A stretch of DNA of 64,000 nt from assembly GCF_014203545.1 (NCBI RefSeq), contig NZ_JACHJG010000011.1, positions 1 to 64,000 on the forward strand. Reading direction: 5' to 3'. A model generated the notes under the pieces. The model was not told the DNA's origin. It made no database searches and worked only from the letters and a program-made list of their open reading frames with translations. The position numbers and the translations under genes are program-made. This DNA is from Streptomyces netropsis (GTDB lineage Bacteria > Actinomycetota > Actinomycetes > Streptomycetales > Streptomycetaceae). Positions 50,875 through 59,578 of this stretch are shown one piece after another; position 1 is the stretch's first letter; every line of letters starts with the position of its first letter.

Positions 50875-51275
50875 CGAGATCCTCGGTGTTCTTGGGAAAA
50901 GGCTTACGGGGCGCCGCGGAAATGGGCGACGCCGTACGCGGAATGCTGGGTGATGTTCTCCGGCCTGCGGTGGCACGGCGGTTGGGGCAGTCGGCTCGAG
51001 TTGCCTCGACCCGCTGCGCGACATGGAGCGTAGCCTGTCACGCGGTGCCGGGGCCGCGAAGTTGTCATATTCGCGGATTGGGCTGACGGGTGAATTCGAA
51101 AGGCTTCACAATGACCCCGATCTCGGAATATCGAAGAGATTTCCGAGTGCAACGAATATGTGTTCGGCGTCGGGGGAGGGTCACGCGGGTGGGTGGATCC
51201 CTGTGGTGAACCCTGCCCCAACGTCCGCCGACGGGGCTAGGCTCGGCCCACCACATCCCTACAGGAGACACTGCC
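50875..51275. other. 401-bp divergent intergenic region
   Basis: The region lies between the conservon (minus) and the STAND ATPase gene (plus). It is AT-rich for this genome at 51060-51170 and contains the inverted repeat at 51122-51147. TAGGCT at 51238-51243 is a possible -10 for the ATPase gene, whose ribosome binding site is AGGAGA (51263-51268). Confidence 0.6.
51122..51147. promoter_or_regulatory. Inverted repeat between conservon and STAND ATPase gene
   Basis: CTCGGAA (51122-51128), 12 bases, TTCCGAG (51141-51147): perfect 7-bp arms at a two-turn spacing typical of dimeric DNA-binding proteins. It lies in the only AT-rich part of the gap. Confidence 0.55.
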
Positions 51276-53981
51276 ATGACGGGGCATCAGCGTGATCGAC
51301 GCCAGTACACCGCCCTGTTCGAGCGCGAGCAGGAGATCGCCGCCGCGGAACAGGCTGTAGACGGTCTGTGCGGCCGTATCGCCGACGGGGAAGCCATCCT
51401 CGGCGGACTGTTGCTGTACAGCGGGGAGGCGGGAGTCGGTAAGACGGCCCTGCTCGGCCGGTTGCGGAGGGTCGCCGCCGAGCGCGGCTGCACCGTGCTG
51501 ACCGGCCGGGGCAGCGAGTCGGCCCAGTCCGTTCCCTTCCACATCGTGCGCCAGCTCCTCCAGCCGGCCCTGGCGCCCATGACACCGGCCCGGCGGCAGG
51601 AGTTGCTGGGCGACTGGTACGACGTCGCGCTGCCGGTCCTCGGCATCGCGCCGCCCCTCGGGCCGCCGGCCGACCCCCAGGGTGTGCGCGACAGCCTCGA
51701 CTGGGTGGTCACCCAATTGGCGATGACCAACTCGCCGTTGGTCGTCGTCATCGACGACGCCCAGTGGGGCGACGCCGAATCCCTCACCTGGCTGGCCTCC
51801 TTCGCCGTGCGGCTGCGGGAGCTGCCACTGCTCGTGGTCGTGGCCTATCGGCCGGACGAACTGCCCGAGAACACACCGGCGTTCAACGATCTGGTCAACG
51901 GCCGCGGCAACCGGCCCGTCAGTCTGCACGCCCTCACCCCGGCGGCGGTGGCCGAGCTCGTACGGGCCACTCTCAGCAGGGAGGCGGACGACCCGTTCTG
52001 CCGTGAGGTGTGGGCCGTCACCGGCGGCAATCCCTACGAGGTCGTCGAGCTCATCGCCAAGGCGCAGGACCGGGGGCTGCGGCCGGCTGAGGAGTCCGCC
52101 TGTCTGCTGCGCGAACTCGGCGCCGCCGCCCGGGGCAGTGGCCTCGTCACCCGGCTGGAGCGGCTCGGCACCTCCGTCACCCGCTTCGCCTGGGCGGCGG
52201 CCGTCCTCGGTACGGAGATCTCACCGCGCGTCGCCGCGATGCTCGCCGGAATGAGCCCGTCGGAGGCCGCCGAGTGCGCCGACCGGCTGCGCGAGGCCCG
52301 CATCCTCACCGGCGCCGCCGATCTCGAATTCGTCCACCCGCTGATCGCCACCTCCGTCTACCAGGCCGTGCCGCCCGCCACCCGCACCGCGATGCACGGC
52401 CTCGCCGCCTGGGCGATCACCAACGCGGGCCACGGCGCGGCCGCCGCCTCGCGGCACCTGCTGGAGGTCCACCCCGACGACGACCCCGATCTGGTCCGGC
52501 AACTGCGCGCCGCCGCCCAGGAGCACCTGGCCGTCGGCGCTCCCGAAGCGGCCCGCCGCTGTCTGGAGCGCGCGATGGCCGAGCCGCCGCCGGACGAGGA
52601 CCGGGCCTCGGTGCTCTACGAGCTCGGCTGCGCCGTCCTGCTCACCTCGCCGTCCACCACCATCAACCATCTGCGCGCGGCCCTCGCCCTGCCGAGCCTG
52701 CCCAAGGACCTGCAGGTCGAGGCCACCTACCGGCTCTCGCAGGTGTACGCCCACAACGGCCAGCTCGTCGACGCGGCCGAAGTGGTGGCCGCCCGGGCGG
52801 CCGAGATGCCGACCGGCTCCGGACGGATGCGGCTCCAGGCCGCCCACTTCCTGTGGAAGGGCATTCAGTACGAGGAGGAGGGCGCCGAACAGCGCTCACG
52901 GCAGATCGCCGACCTCGCCGACGGCCTCGAAGGGCGGAACAACTCCGAGCGTGCCCTGCTCGCGCTCCGCGCCTTCGACGGCATGGTCCGCGGTGAGGAC
53001 GCGGTACGCGTGGCCGAGCTGAACGACCGCGCGCTCGACGACGGCCGGCTCGCAGCGGGCATGTCCTGGACCAACACCGGATGGGGCTTCGAGGTCCCCA
53101 GCGTCATCGGGATCACCTACGCCTACACCGACCGGCTCGACCGTGCCGAGCGGCTGTTCAGCGAGGCGGTGCGGGCGTTCGAGATCTCCGGCTGGAGCGG
53201 TGCCCATCTCGCCTTCGCCCACGACTTCCTCGGACTCGTGCACCGACGGCGCGGCAATCTCGCCCTCGCCGAGGACTTCCTGCGCGAAGGGCTGCGGCTG
53301 GCGGGCCGGCTCGGTCCCGGACTGCCCATCCAGTGGGACGGCACCTGCTTGCTGGTGGAGACCCTGCTGGCCCGTGGCCACTTGGCGGAAGCCGAGGCCG
53401 TGGCGGAGAAGTACTCCTTCAGGCCGCCCTATCCTCCGGCGATGGTGATGCCCGACGCCCCCTCCGTGGTCGGTCGGCTGCTGCTCGCCCGTGGCCGCAG
53501 GAAGGAGGCCATCGCCGAACTCGAGGCCGTCGGTCGGATCATGGAGGAGCGCGGCCGGAACAACACGCTCTGGGCGCCGTGGGCGCTCGACCTGGCCTCG
53601 GCGGTCGCGGAGGACAACCCCGAGCGGGCCCGTGCGCTCGCCGACCAGGCGATCCGGCACGCCGGGCGGTTCGGCACCGACACCGCGATGGGCGAGGCGC
53701 TGCGGCGGGCGGCGCAGTTGACCGAAGGGGACGAAGCCCTGGACATGCTCGGCCGTGCCGTGACGCATCTGCGCAGATCTCCCTGCCGGCACGAGCTGGC
53801 GATGGCACTGGTGGACCACGGCACCGCGCTGCGCGGTGTCGGTCTTGCCCACGAGGCCGCCGAGTTGCTCCGCGAGGGCCTCGCCCTCGCAAAGCGCTGC
53901 GGCGCGGACGGACTCGTCGAGACCGCCCTCGGTGAACTCAAGGCGTCCGAGGAGGAAGGGGCGGCCGGGTCCGGCGGGTAG
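51276..53981 (+). CDS. STAND/MalT-like ATPase with TPR repeats, lacking a LuxR HTH
   Basis: A 901-residue protein. The NTPase domain has Walker A G50-E-A-G-V-G-K56-T and Walker B VVVIDD ending at D160-D161, with the arginine-finger-like region following. A long array of TPR-like helices fills about 400-880. This is the architecture of LAL/MalT regulators, but the usual C-terminal LuxR helix-turn-helix is absent: the protein stops at LGELKASEEEGAAGSGG straight after the last repeat. It may therefore act by protein contact rather than DNA binding. AGGAGA precedes ATG 51276. It is divergent from the conservon and converges on ku. Confidence 0.85.
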   Translation: MTGHQRDRRQYTALFEREQEIAAAEQAVDGLCGRIADGEAILGGLLLYSGEAGVGKTALLGRLRRVAAERGCTVLTGRGSESAQSVPFHIVRQLLQPALAPMTPARRQELLGDWYDVALPVLGIAPPLGPPADPQGVRDSLDWVVTQLAMTNSPLVVVIDDAQWGDAESLTWLASFAVRLRELPLLVVVAYRPDELPENTPAFNDLVNGRGNRPVSLHALTPAAVAELVRATLSREADDPFCREVWAVTGGNPYEVVELIAKAQDRGLRPAEESACLLRELGAAARGSGLVTRLERLGTSVTRFAWAAAVLGTEISPRVAAMLAGMSPSEAAECADRLREARILTGAADLEFVHPLIATSVYQAVPPATRTAMHGLAAWAITNAGHGAAAASRHLLEVHPDDDPDLVRQLRAAAQEHLAVGAPEAARRCLERAMAEPPPDEDRASVLYELGCAVLLTSPSTTINHLRAALALPSLPKDLQVEATYRLSQVYAHNGQLVDAAEVVAARAAEMPTGSGRMRLQAAHFLWKGIQYEEEGAEQRSRQIADLADGLEGRNNSERALLALRAFDGMVRGEDAVRVAELNDRALDDGRLAAGMSWTNTGWGFEVPSVIGITYAYTDRLDRAERLFSEAVRAFEISGWSGAHLAFAHDFLGLVHRRRGNLALAEDFLREGLRLAGRLGPGLPIQWDGTCLLVETLLARGHLAEAEAVAEKYSFRPPYPPAMVMPDAPSVVGRLLLARGRRKEAIAELEAVGRIMEERGRNNTLWAPWALDLASAVAEDNPERARALADQAIRHAGRFGTDTAMGEALRRAAQLTEGDEALDMLGRAVTHLRRSPCRHELAMALVDHGTALRGVGLAHEAAELLREGLALAKRCGADGLVETALGELKASEEEGAAGSGG

Positions 53982-53985
53982 CGGT

Positions 53986-55023
53986 TCAGGAGGCGCGGCT
54001 CGACTTCCGCGCGGCGGCCTTTTTGGTGGTTTTGGCGGCGGTCTTTCCGGCCGCCGCCGACTTCTTCGCGGTCGTGCCTTTGCCCGACCGGCCGGAGGAC
54101 GAGCTCGACCGCTCGGTCTTCTTCGCGGCACTCTGTGCCGTCGCCTTCGCCGGTTTCCGTTCCGCCGTCGACTTCTTGGCCGTCGTCTTCTTCGCGGCCC
54201 CCCGGGAGCGCCGTCCGGCGGGCTCCTCCTTCCGGTCGCCCGTGTCGCCGCGCTCGGCGGCCCGGTCGATGGAGGCCTGGAGCGCGGCCATCAGGTCGAT
54301 GACGTTGTCGGGCGCCGGGGCGGTCTCCTTCTTCGGTGCGGGCCTGTCCTCCAGATGGGCGGAGATCAGCTCGGCGAGGGCGACCTCGTACTCGTCCTCC
54401 AGGGCGTCGAGGTCGAAGTCCTCGGAGAGGGTGTCCATCAGGCTCGTGGCCATCTTCAACTCCTGCGGCCGCACGGTGACCGAGGAGGGCGGGGCGAGAT
54501 CGCCGCTGTCGCGGACCTCGTCGGGCCAGTACATGGTGTGCAGGGTCAGCAGCTCGTCGTGGACCCGCAGCAGCGCCAGCGACTCCCGGGTGCGCAGCGC
54601 GATCTTGGTGACGGCGACCCGCTCGGTCTGCTTCAAGGTCTCCCGGAGCAGGACGTACGGCTTGTTGGCCGCCGGGCTCTCGGGGGCCAGGTAGTACGCG
54701 CCGGAGAGCTGGAGCGGGTCGATGCTCTCGGCGTCCACGAAGGCCAGCACGTCGATGAGGCGCTTGCTCGGCAGCGGCAGCCCCGTCATCTCCTCCTTGG
54801 TGACGACGGCGACGTGCCCCTCGTCGTCCTCGTAGCCCTTGGCGATGTGTTCGAAGTCGACCTCCTCGGAGCAGAGGTCGCAGACGCGCTTGAGATGGAT
54901 CCGGCCCCCGTCGGCGTCGTGGACCTGGTGCAGCTTGACGCCGTGCTCCTGTGTGGCGGCGTACAGCCGTACGGGCACGGACACCAGCCCGAAGCCGATC
55001 GCGCCTTTCCACATCGTCCGCAT
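53986..55023 (-). CDS. ku: Ku protein, non-homologous end joining
   Basis: A 345-residue DNA-end-binding protein. The Ku core (1-255) begins WKGAIGFGLVSVPVRLYAAT, has CDLCSEEVDFE, and ends in the bridge/pillar region LISAHLED. The last 90 residues are a Lys/Ala/Ser-rich tail (many KKT, AAKK units) of the kind that binds DNA in Streptomyces Ku. It forms homodimers and recruits the LigD polymerase and ligase activities encoded by the neighbours. Its RBS GGAGGGA lies in the 32-bp gap shared with the divergent polymerase gene. It converges on the STAND ATPase gene with a 4-base gap. Confidence 0.95.
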   Translation of the reverse strand: MRTMWKGAIGFGLVSVPVRLYAATQEHGVKLHQVHDADGGRIHLKRVCDLCSEEVDFEHIAKGYEDDEGHVAVVTKEEMTGLPLPSKRLIDVLAFVDAESIDPLQLSGAYYLAPESPAANKPYVLLRETLKQTERVAVTKIALRTRESLALLRVHDELLTLHTMYWPDEVRDSGDLAPPSSVTVRPQELKMATSLMDTLSEDFDLDALEDEYEVALAELISAHLEDRPAPKKETAPAPDNVIDLMAALQASIDRAAERGDTGDRKEEPAGRRSRGAAKKTTAKKSTAERKPAKATAQSAAKKTERSSSSSGRSGKGTTAKKSAAAGKTAAKTTKKAAARKSSRAS

Positions 55024-55055
55024 AGTTTTATCCCTCCAAGGGGAATTCCTACCTT

Positions 55056-55958
55056 ATGCCCGCTTCTTCGGACCGGCAGGTGGTGGAAGTCGACGGTCAC
55101 CGGCTGTCCCTGTCGCACCTGGACCGGGTGCTGTTCCCCGCCACGGGCCACACCAAGGCGCAGCTGCTGCGGTACTACGCCGGGATCGCCCCGGTGATGC
55201 TGCCGCACGTCACCGGGCGGCCCGCCTCCTTCGTCCGCGCCCCCGAGGGCCCGGCCGGGGAGAGCTGGGTCGCCAAGAACCCGCCGCCCGGGGCACCCGG
55301 ATGGGTGCCGGTGGTGCCGGTGGAGCACCGCGAGGGGACCACCGAACAGGTCGTGATCGACTCCACCGCCGCGCTGGTGGCCATGGCGAACCTCGGCGCG
55401 TACGAGGTGCACGTCCCGCAGTGGAAGGCCGCCGCCGGGCGCGACGGCCACGACCGGCTCGTCCTCGACCTGGACCCCGGCCCGGGCGCCGACCTGGTGC
55501 TCTGCTGCCGCGTCGCCCAGCGGCTGCGCCAACTCCTCGACGCCGACGGGCTCACCGCCCACGCCGTGGTCTCCGGTTCCAAGGGCCTGCACCTCTACGC
55601 GCCCATCCACCCCGCCTCCGGCCGCGCCACCGCGCACTACGCCAAGGACCTGGCCGGCCGCATGATGGGCGAACACCCCGGGCTCGTGGTCGTCTCCATG
55701 ACGCGCGCGGAACGCCCCGGCAAGGTCCTCATCGACTGGTCGCAGAACGCGAGCGCGAAGACCACCGCCGCCCCCTACACCGTGCGCCTGCGCGAGAGCC
55801 CCGGCGTCGCCGCCCCGGTCGGCTGGGACGAGGTCGCCGCCGCCGGCGAGCCGGGCGACCTCGCCTTCACTCCCGAGGAGGTCCTCGACCGCGTCGCCGC
55901 GCACGGCGACCTCCTCGCGCCGCTGGCCGCCGACGCCCCCCGCGGCGCGCTCCCGTGA
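55056..55958 (+). CDS. Stand-alone LigD-type polymerase/primase domain
   Basis: A 300-residue archaeo-eukaryotic primase-type polymerase domain, as in the LigD PolDom. The start VVEVDGHRLSLSHLDRVLFP, the metal-binding DLDPGPGADL and SGSKGLHLYAPI (His/Lys of the active site) are visible. It fills in gaps at DNA ends with ribo- or deoxynucleotides during end joining. It is separate from the ligase, unlike mycobacterial LigD, where the domains are fused. It is divergent from ku and convergent with the ligase gene (4-base gap). Confidence 0.92.
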   Translation: MPASSDRQVVEVDGHRLSLSHLDRVLFPATGHTKAQLLRYYAGIAPVMLPHVTGRPASFVRAPEGPAGESWVAKNPPPGAPGWVPVVPVEHREGTTEQVVIDSTAALVAMANLGAYEVHVPQWKAAAGRDGHDRLVLDLDPGPGADLVLCCRVAQRLRQLLDADGLTAHAVVSGSKGLHLYAPIHPASGRATAHYAKDLAGRMMGEHPGLVVVSMTRAERPGKVLIDWSQNASAKTTAAPYTVRLRESPGVAAPVGWDEVAAAGEPGDLAFTPEEVLDRVAAHGDLLAPLAADAPRGALP

Positions 55959-55962
55959 CGGC

Positions 55963-56910
55963 TCATTCGAGCCGCGTCAGATCCGGGCGCAGCCGGTGCC
56001 AGGTCGGATGCCGCATCCGGCCGGCGGGCGTCCAGCCGGAGAAGGCGACCTCGGCGACCAGCCGGGGCTCGACCCAGTGCGCACCCGGTACGTCGACCGG
56101 GTTCACGAACGGCGGATCGGCGCGCCGGAGCACCCCGAGATAGCGTGCGAGATCCCGGCGCTCGTACTCGGACAGGCCCGACCCGACGGAGCCGATGTAC
56201 CGCAGACCGGCCGGCTCCCACAGACCCGCCAGGACCGCCCCGGGCAGCCCGGTGAGCCCGCCGCGGCCCTCCGCCCAGCCGCCGATGACCACGTCGAGGG
56301 TCGACAGGTGCTTGGTCTTGCGCCACTCGGGTGACCGGACCCCCGGGGTGTACACGGACCACAGCCGTTTCGCCATCACCCCCTCCAGCCCGTTGCGCAA
56401 CGTGGCATCCCACGCCTGTCGCCCGTGCCCCTCCAGATACCCCGGCACCGACCAGCTCGGTCCGCCGAGCCCCATCCCGGACAGCACCGCACGCCGCTCC
56501 CGGTAGGTGGAGCCGAGCAGCGACCAGCCGTCCAGATACATCAGGTCGAACAGCATCAGGTGGACCGGGCACTCCATCGCCAGGTGTGCCGCGCGGCGCG
56601 GATTGACCACACCGATCCGGCGCTGGAGCAGCCCGAAGTCGGGGCGGCCCGAGGCGTCCAGGACCACGACCTCGCCGTCGAGGACCGCGGGCCGGCCGCG
56701 CAACTGCTCCCCGAGCGCGGCCAGCTCGGGATAGGTCGTGGTCGCGTCGTTGTCCGCCCGGGTGGTGAGCTTGAGGGTGCCGTCGCCCGGCGCGCCGACG
56801 ACGAGGCGCACCCCGTCCCACTTGGCCTCGAACGCCCAGCCCGCGTCCTCCCCCTCTGCCGGCAGCGGGCCGGGGGTGGCCAGCATCGGCCGGATCACGG
56901 GCAGCGTCAT
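55963..56910 (-). CDS. ATP-dependent DNA ligase (LigD/LigC type)
   Basis: A 315-residue ligase of minimal size, with nucleotidyltransferase and OB-fold domains only. The adenylation lysine is K30 in FEAKWDGVR (motif I). Motif III-like LMLFDLMYLDG and motif IV EGVMAKR follow, then motif V region WRKTKH. It seals breaks in the Ku/Pol end-joining pathway. ATG 56910 starts the conserved region MTLPVIRPMLA; no good extension exists upstream. It converges on the polymerase gene. The PHP gene lies 53 bases upstream on the same strand. Confidence 0.92.
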   Translation of the reverse strand: MTLPVIRPMLATPGPLPAEGEDAGWAFEAKWDGVRLVVGAPGDGTLKLTTRADNDATTTYPELAALGEQLRGRPAVLDGEVVVLDASGRPDFGLLQRRIGVVNPRRAAHLAMECPVHLMLFDLMYLDGWSLLGSTYRERRAVLSGMGLGGPSWSVPGYLEGHGRQAWDATLRNGLEGVMAKRLWSVYTPGVRSPEWRKTKHLSTLDVVIGGWAEGRGGLTGLPGAVLAGLWEPAGLRYIGSVGSGLSEYERRDLARYLGVLRRADPPFVNPVDVPGAHWVEPRLVAEVAFSGWTPAGRMRHPTWHRLRPDLTRLE

Positions 56911-56963
56911 GTCTTCGATGATCAGGGGGGTCGCGGACGCTCGCAGGTCGGCCGCGCGGGCCG

Positions 56964-57974
56964 TCAGCGGGAGCGGGTCCACTTCAGCAGCTCCGGCGCG
57001 CTCCACGTGTTGACGATCCGGTCGGCGGGCACCCCGCACTCCTCGGCGCGGGCGCAGCCGTGGATCTGCCAGTCCAGCTGGCCGGGCGCGTGGGCGTCGC
57101 TGTCGATGGAGAACAGCACCCCCGCGTCGAGGGCCTGCCGGAGCAGCCGGCGTGGCGGGTCGAGCCGCTCGGGACGGCTGTTGATCTCCACGGCGGTACC
57201 GAAGCGGGCGCACGCGGCGAAGACCATCGCCGCGTCGAACTCCGACTCCGGTCGGCTGCCGAGCAGCCGCCCCGTGCAGTGACCGAGGATGTCCGCGAGG
57301 GGGTTGGCCACGGCCGACACCAGACGACGGGTCATGCTCTCCGCGTCCATCCGCAGCTTCGAATGCACCGAGACGACCACCACGTCCAGCCGCTCCAGCA
57401 GCTCGGGATCCTGGTCGAGCGAGCCGTCGGCGAGGATGTCGCACTCGATCCCGGTCAGCAGCCGGAAGTCCTTCCCGAGCCGCTCGTCGACCTCGGCGAC
57501 CACGTCGAGCTGCGCCCGCAGCCGCTCCGCCGTGAGGCCCCGGGCGACCGTCAGCCGGGGGGAGTGGTCGGTGAGCACCGCGTACTCGTGCCCGAGCGCC
57601 TTGGCCGTGGCGGCCATGACCTCGATCGGGCTGCCGCCGTCCGACCAGTCCGAATGCAGATGGCAGTCGCCGCGCAGTGCGGCCCGCAGCTCCTGCCCGC
57701 CCTCGGTCAGCGGCCCGCCGGCCTCTTCCTCCAGCCGTGCCAGGTATTCCGGTACCCGGCCCGCCGAGGCCTCGGCGACGACCGCCGCGGTCTTCGGCCC
57801 GATCCCCTTCTCCCGGGTGAGGGAGCCGTCCGCCGCCCGTCGGCGTACCTCCTCGGCGGGCAGCGCGGAGATCACCTCGGCGGCCGTACGGAACGCCTTC
57901 ACCCGGTACGTCGGCGCCCCGGTCCGCTCCAGCAGGAACGCGATCCGGTCCAGCGCCTCCACCGGTTCCACCAC
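56964..57974 (-). CDS. PHP domain protein with PolX-like N-terminal domain
   Basis: A 336-residue protein. Residues 1-85 match the helix-hairpin-helix 8-kDa domain of bacterial DNA polymerase X (EALDRIAFLLERTGAP and EKGIGPKTAAVVAEA). From residue 100 there is a PHP metal-dependent phosphoesterase domain (DCHLHSDWSDG with H105/H107; LTDHSP; GIECDILADG; SVHSKLRMD; EINSRPERLD; IDSDAH). The central polymerase palm and thumb of PolX is missing. GTG 57974 follows GAGGCGG; a longer frame is open to 58010. The operon position before the ligase suggests 3'-end cleaning in end joining. Confidence 0.87.
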   Translation of the reverse strand: MVEPVEALDRIAFLLERTGAPTYRVKAFRTAAEVISALPAEEVRRRAADGSLTREKGIGPKTAAVVAEASAGRVPEYLARLEEEAGGPLTEGGQELRAALRGDCHLHSDWSDGGSPIEVMAATAKALGHEYAVLTDHSPRLTVARGLTAERLRAQLDVVAEVDERLGKDFRLLTGIECDILADGSLDQDPELLERLDVVVVSVHSKLRMDAESMTRRLVSAVANPLADILGHCTGRLLGSRPESEFDAAMVFAACARFGTAVEINSRPERLDPPRRLLRQALDAGVLFSIDSDAHAPGQLDWQIHGCARAEECGVPADRIVNTWSAPELLKWTRSR

Positions 57975-58147
57975 GTCACCGCCTCGCCTCGTCCCGGACC
58001 CGGGCCCCACCCTCTACCGTGCGCCACCCCCCGCCCGGGCGCACGCCGTCCCGCCCGGGAAGGGTTCAAGGCTTGGGCCGTATGGGCAGTGACCTCTCGT
58101 CACTGCCCCTCGCGCGCCTGCGCCCAGCCCGTCAGGAGAGCCGAGCC

Positions 58148-59575
58148 ATGAGCGATCCGCACAGCGGCACTACCGCCCGACGCACCGGGACCGGCCGGGC
58201 GGTGGTGCTCGGTGGCGGGATGGCCGGGATGCTGGCCGCGTCCGTCCTCGCGGACCGGGTCGACGAGGTCGTCGTCGTCGACCGGGACCGGATGCCGGCC
58301 GGGGCCCGGTCGCGCAAGGGGCTGCCGCAGGCCCGCCACGCCCATCTGCTGATGGCCGGTGGCGCCCGGGCCGTCGAGGCCCTGCTGCCCGGCACGACCG
58401 ACCGGTGGGTGGCCGCCGGCGCCCGGCGGATCGCGGTGCCGACGGATCTGGTGGTGCTGGGGCCGCACGGCTGGTTCCCCCGTCGGCCCGAGATGCAGTT
58501 CATGGTGGCCTGCACCCGTGACCTGCTGGACCTGGTCGTACGCGAGCAGGTGCTGGCCCGCCCGGGGATCACCCTTCGGGAGGGCACCGAGGCGGTGGCC
58601 CTGACCGGCGGCGCCGGGCGGGTCACCGGGGTACGGGTCCGTGACACCGGCGCGGACCGGGCCGGGACGATCGAGGCCGACCTGGTCGTCGACGCCTGCG
58701 GCCGTGGTTCCCGGGCGGCCCGCCGGCTCGCGGAGCTGGGGCTGCCCGACGTCCGAGAGGAGACCGTCGACGCCGGGCTGGTCTACGCGACGCGGATCTT
58801 CCGGGCCCCGGCGGGCAGCGAGAACTTCCCCCTCGTGACCGTCCAGTCCGACGCGCGAGTCCCCGTGCCCGGCCGCGGCGCGACACTGGTCCCGATCGAG
58901 AACGGCCGCTGGCTGGTCACCGCCTCCGGGACGCGCGGCGGCGAACCCTCGCGCGAAGCCGAGGATTTCGAGCCGTTCCTGCGCAGCCTGCGCCACCCCC
59001 TCGTCGCCGATCTGATCGCGGGCGCCGAGCCGCTCACCGAGGTGCACCTCACCCGCAGCACCGTCAACCGCCGCCGCTATTTCGAGCGGCTGCCCGTCTG
59101 GCCCGAGGGGTTCGTGGTGCTGGGCGACGCGCTCGCGCAGTTCAACCCCGTCTACGGGCAGGGCATGTCCGTGGCGGCCCAGAGCGCCGCCGCGCTGCGC
59201 GACGTCCTCGGGGAGCGGGAGCCGGACGCCCCCGGACTGGCCCGGAGCGTCCAGCGGTCGGCCGCCCGGGTGGCGGGCCGCGCCTGGGACCTGGCGACGG
59301 GCGAGGACATCAACTACCCCGGTGCCGTCGGGGCACGGCCCCCGGTCGCGGCCCGGCTGCTGCGGGGCTATTTCATGCGGCTGATGCGCACCTCGACGGG
59401 GAACCCGACGGTGCTGCGGCACCTGATGGACGTCATGACGCTGTCCGCACCGATGACCGACCTGGTCAGGCCGGAGGTGGTGCTCGGTGTGCTGCGCGGC
59501 CCCGGACGTGCCGCCCAGGCCGGGCCGACGATCACCCCCGCCGAGCTGGCGCTGTGCGGACCGGGCCCGAGCTGA
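58148..59575 (+). CDS. FAD-dependent oxidoreductase
   Basis: A 475-residue flavoprotein. The Rossmann motif is VVLGGGMAGMLAASVLADR. The segment LVVDACGRGSRAARRL is the monooxygenase DG-type motif. VVLGDALAQFNPVYGQGMSVAA binds the FAD ribityl chain. Overall it resembles the group containing geranylgeranyl reductase, squalene-epoxidase-like and halogenase-like proteins. Substrate unknown. AGGAGA at 58133-58138 supports ATG 58148. It is divergent from the PHP gene and converges with a 3-base gap on the next gene. Confidence 0.85.
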   Translation: MSDPHSGTTARRTGTGRAVVLGGGMAGMLAASVLADRVDEVVVVDRDRMPAGARSRKGLPQARHAHLLMAGGARAVEALLPGTTDRWVAAGARRIAVPTDLVVLGPHGWFPRRPEMQFMVACTRDLLDLVVREQVLARPGITLREGTEAVALTGGAGRVTGVRVRDTGADRAGTIEADLVVDACGRGSRAARRLAELGLPDVREETVDAGLVYATRIFRAPAGSENFPLVTVQSDARVPVPGRGATLVPIENGRWLVTASGTRGGEPSREAEDFEPFLRSLRHPLVADLIAGAEPLTEVHLTRSTVNRRRYFERLPVWPEGFVVLGDALAQFNPVYGQGMSVAAQSAAALRDVLGEREPDAPGLARSVQRSAARVAGRAWDLATGEDINYPGAVGARPPVAARLLRGYFMRLMRTSTGNPTVLRHLMDVMTLSAPMTDLVRPEVVLGVLRGPGRAAQAGPTITPAELALCGPGPS

Positions 59576-59578
59576 GGC

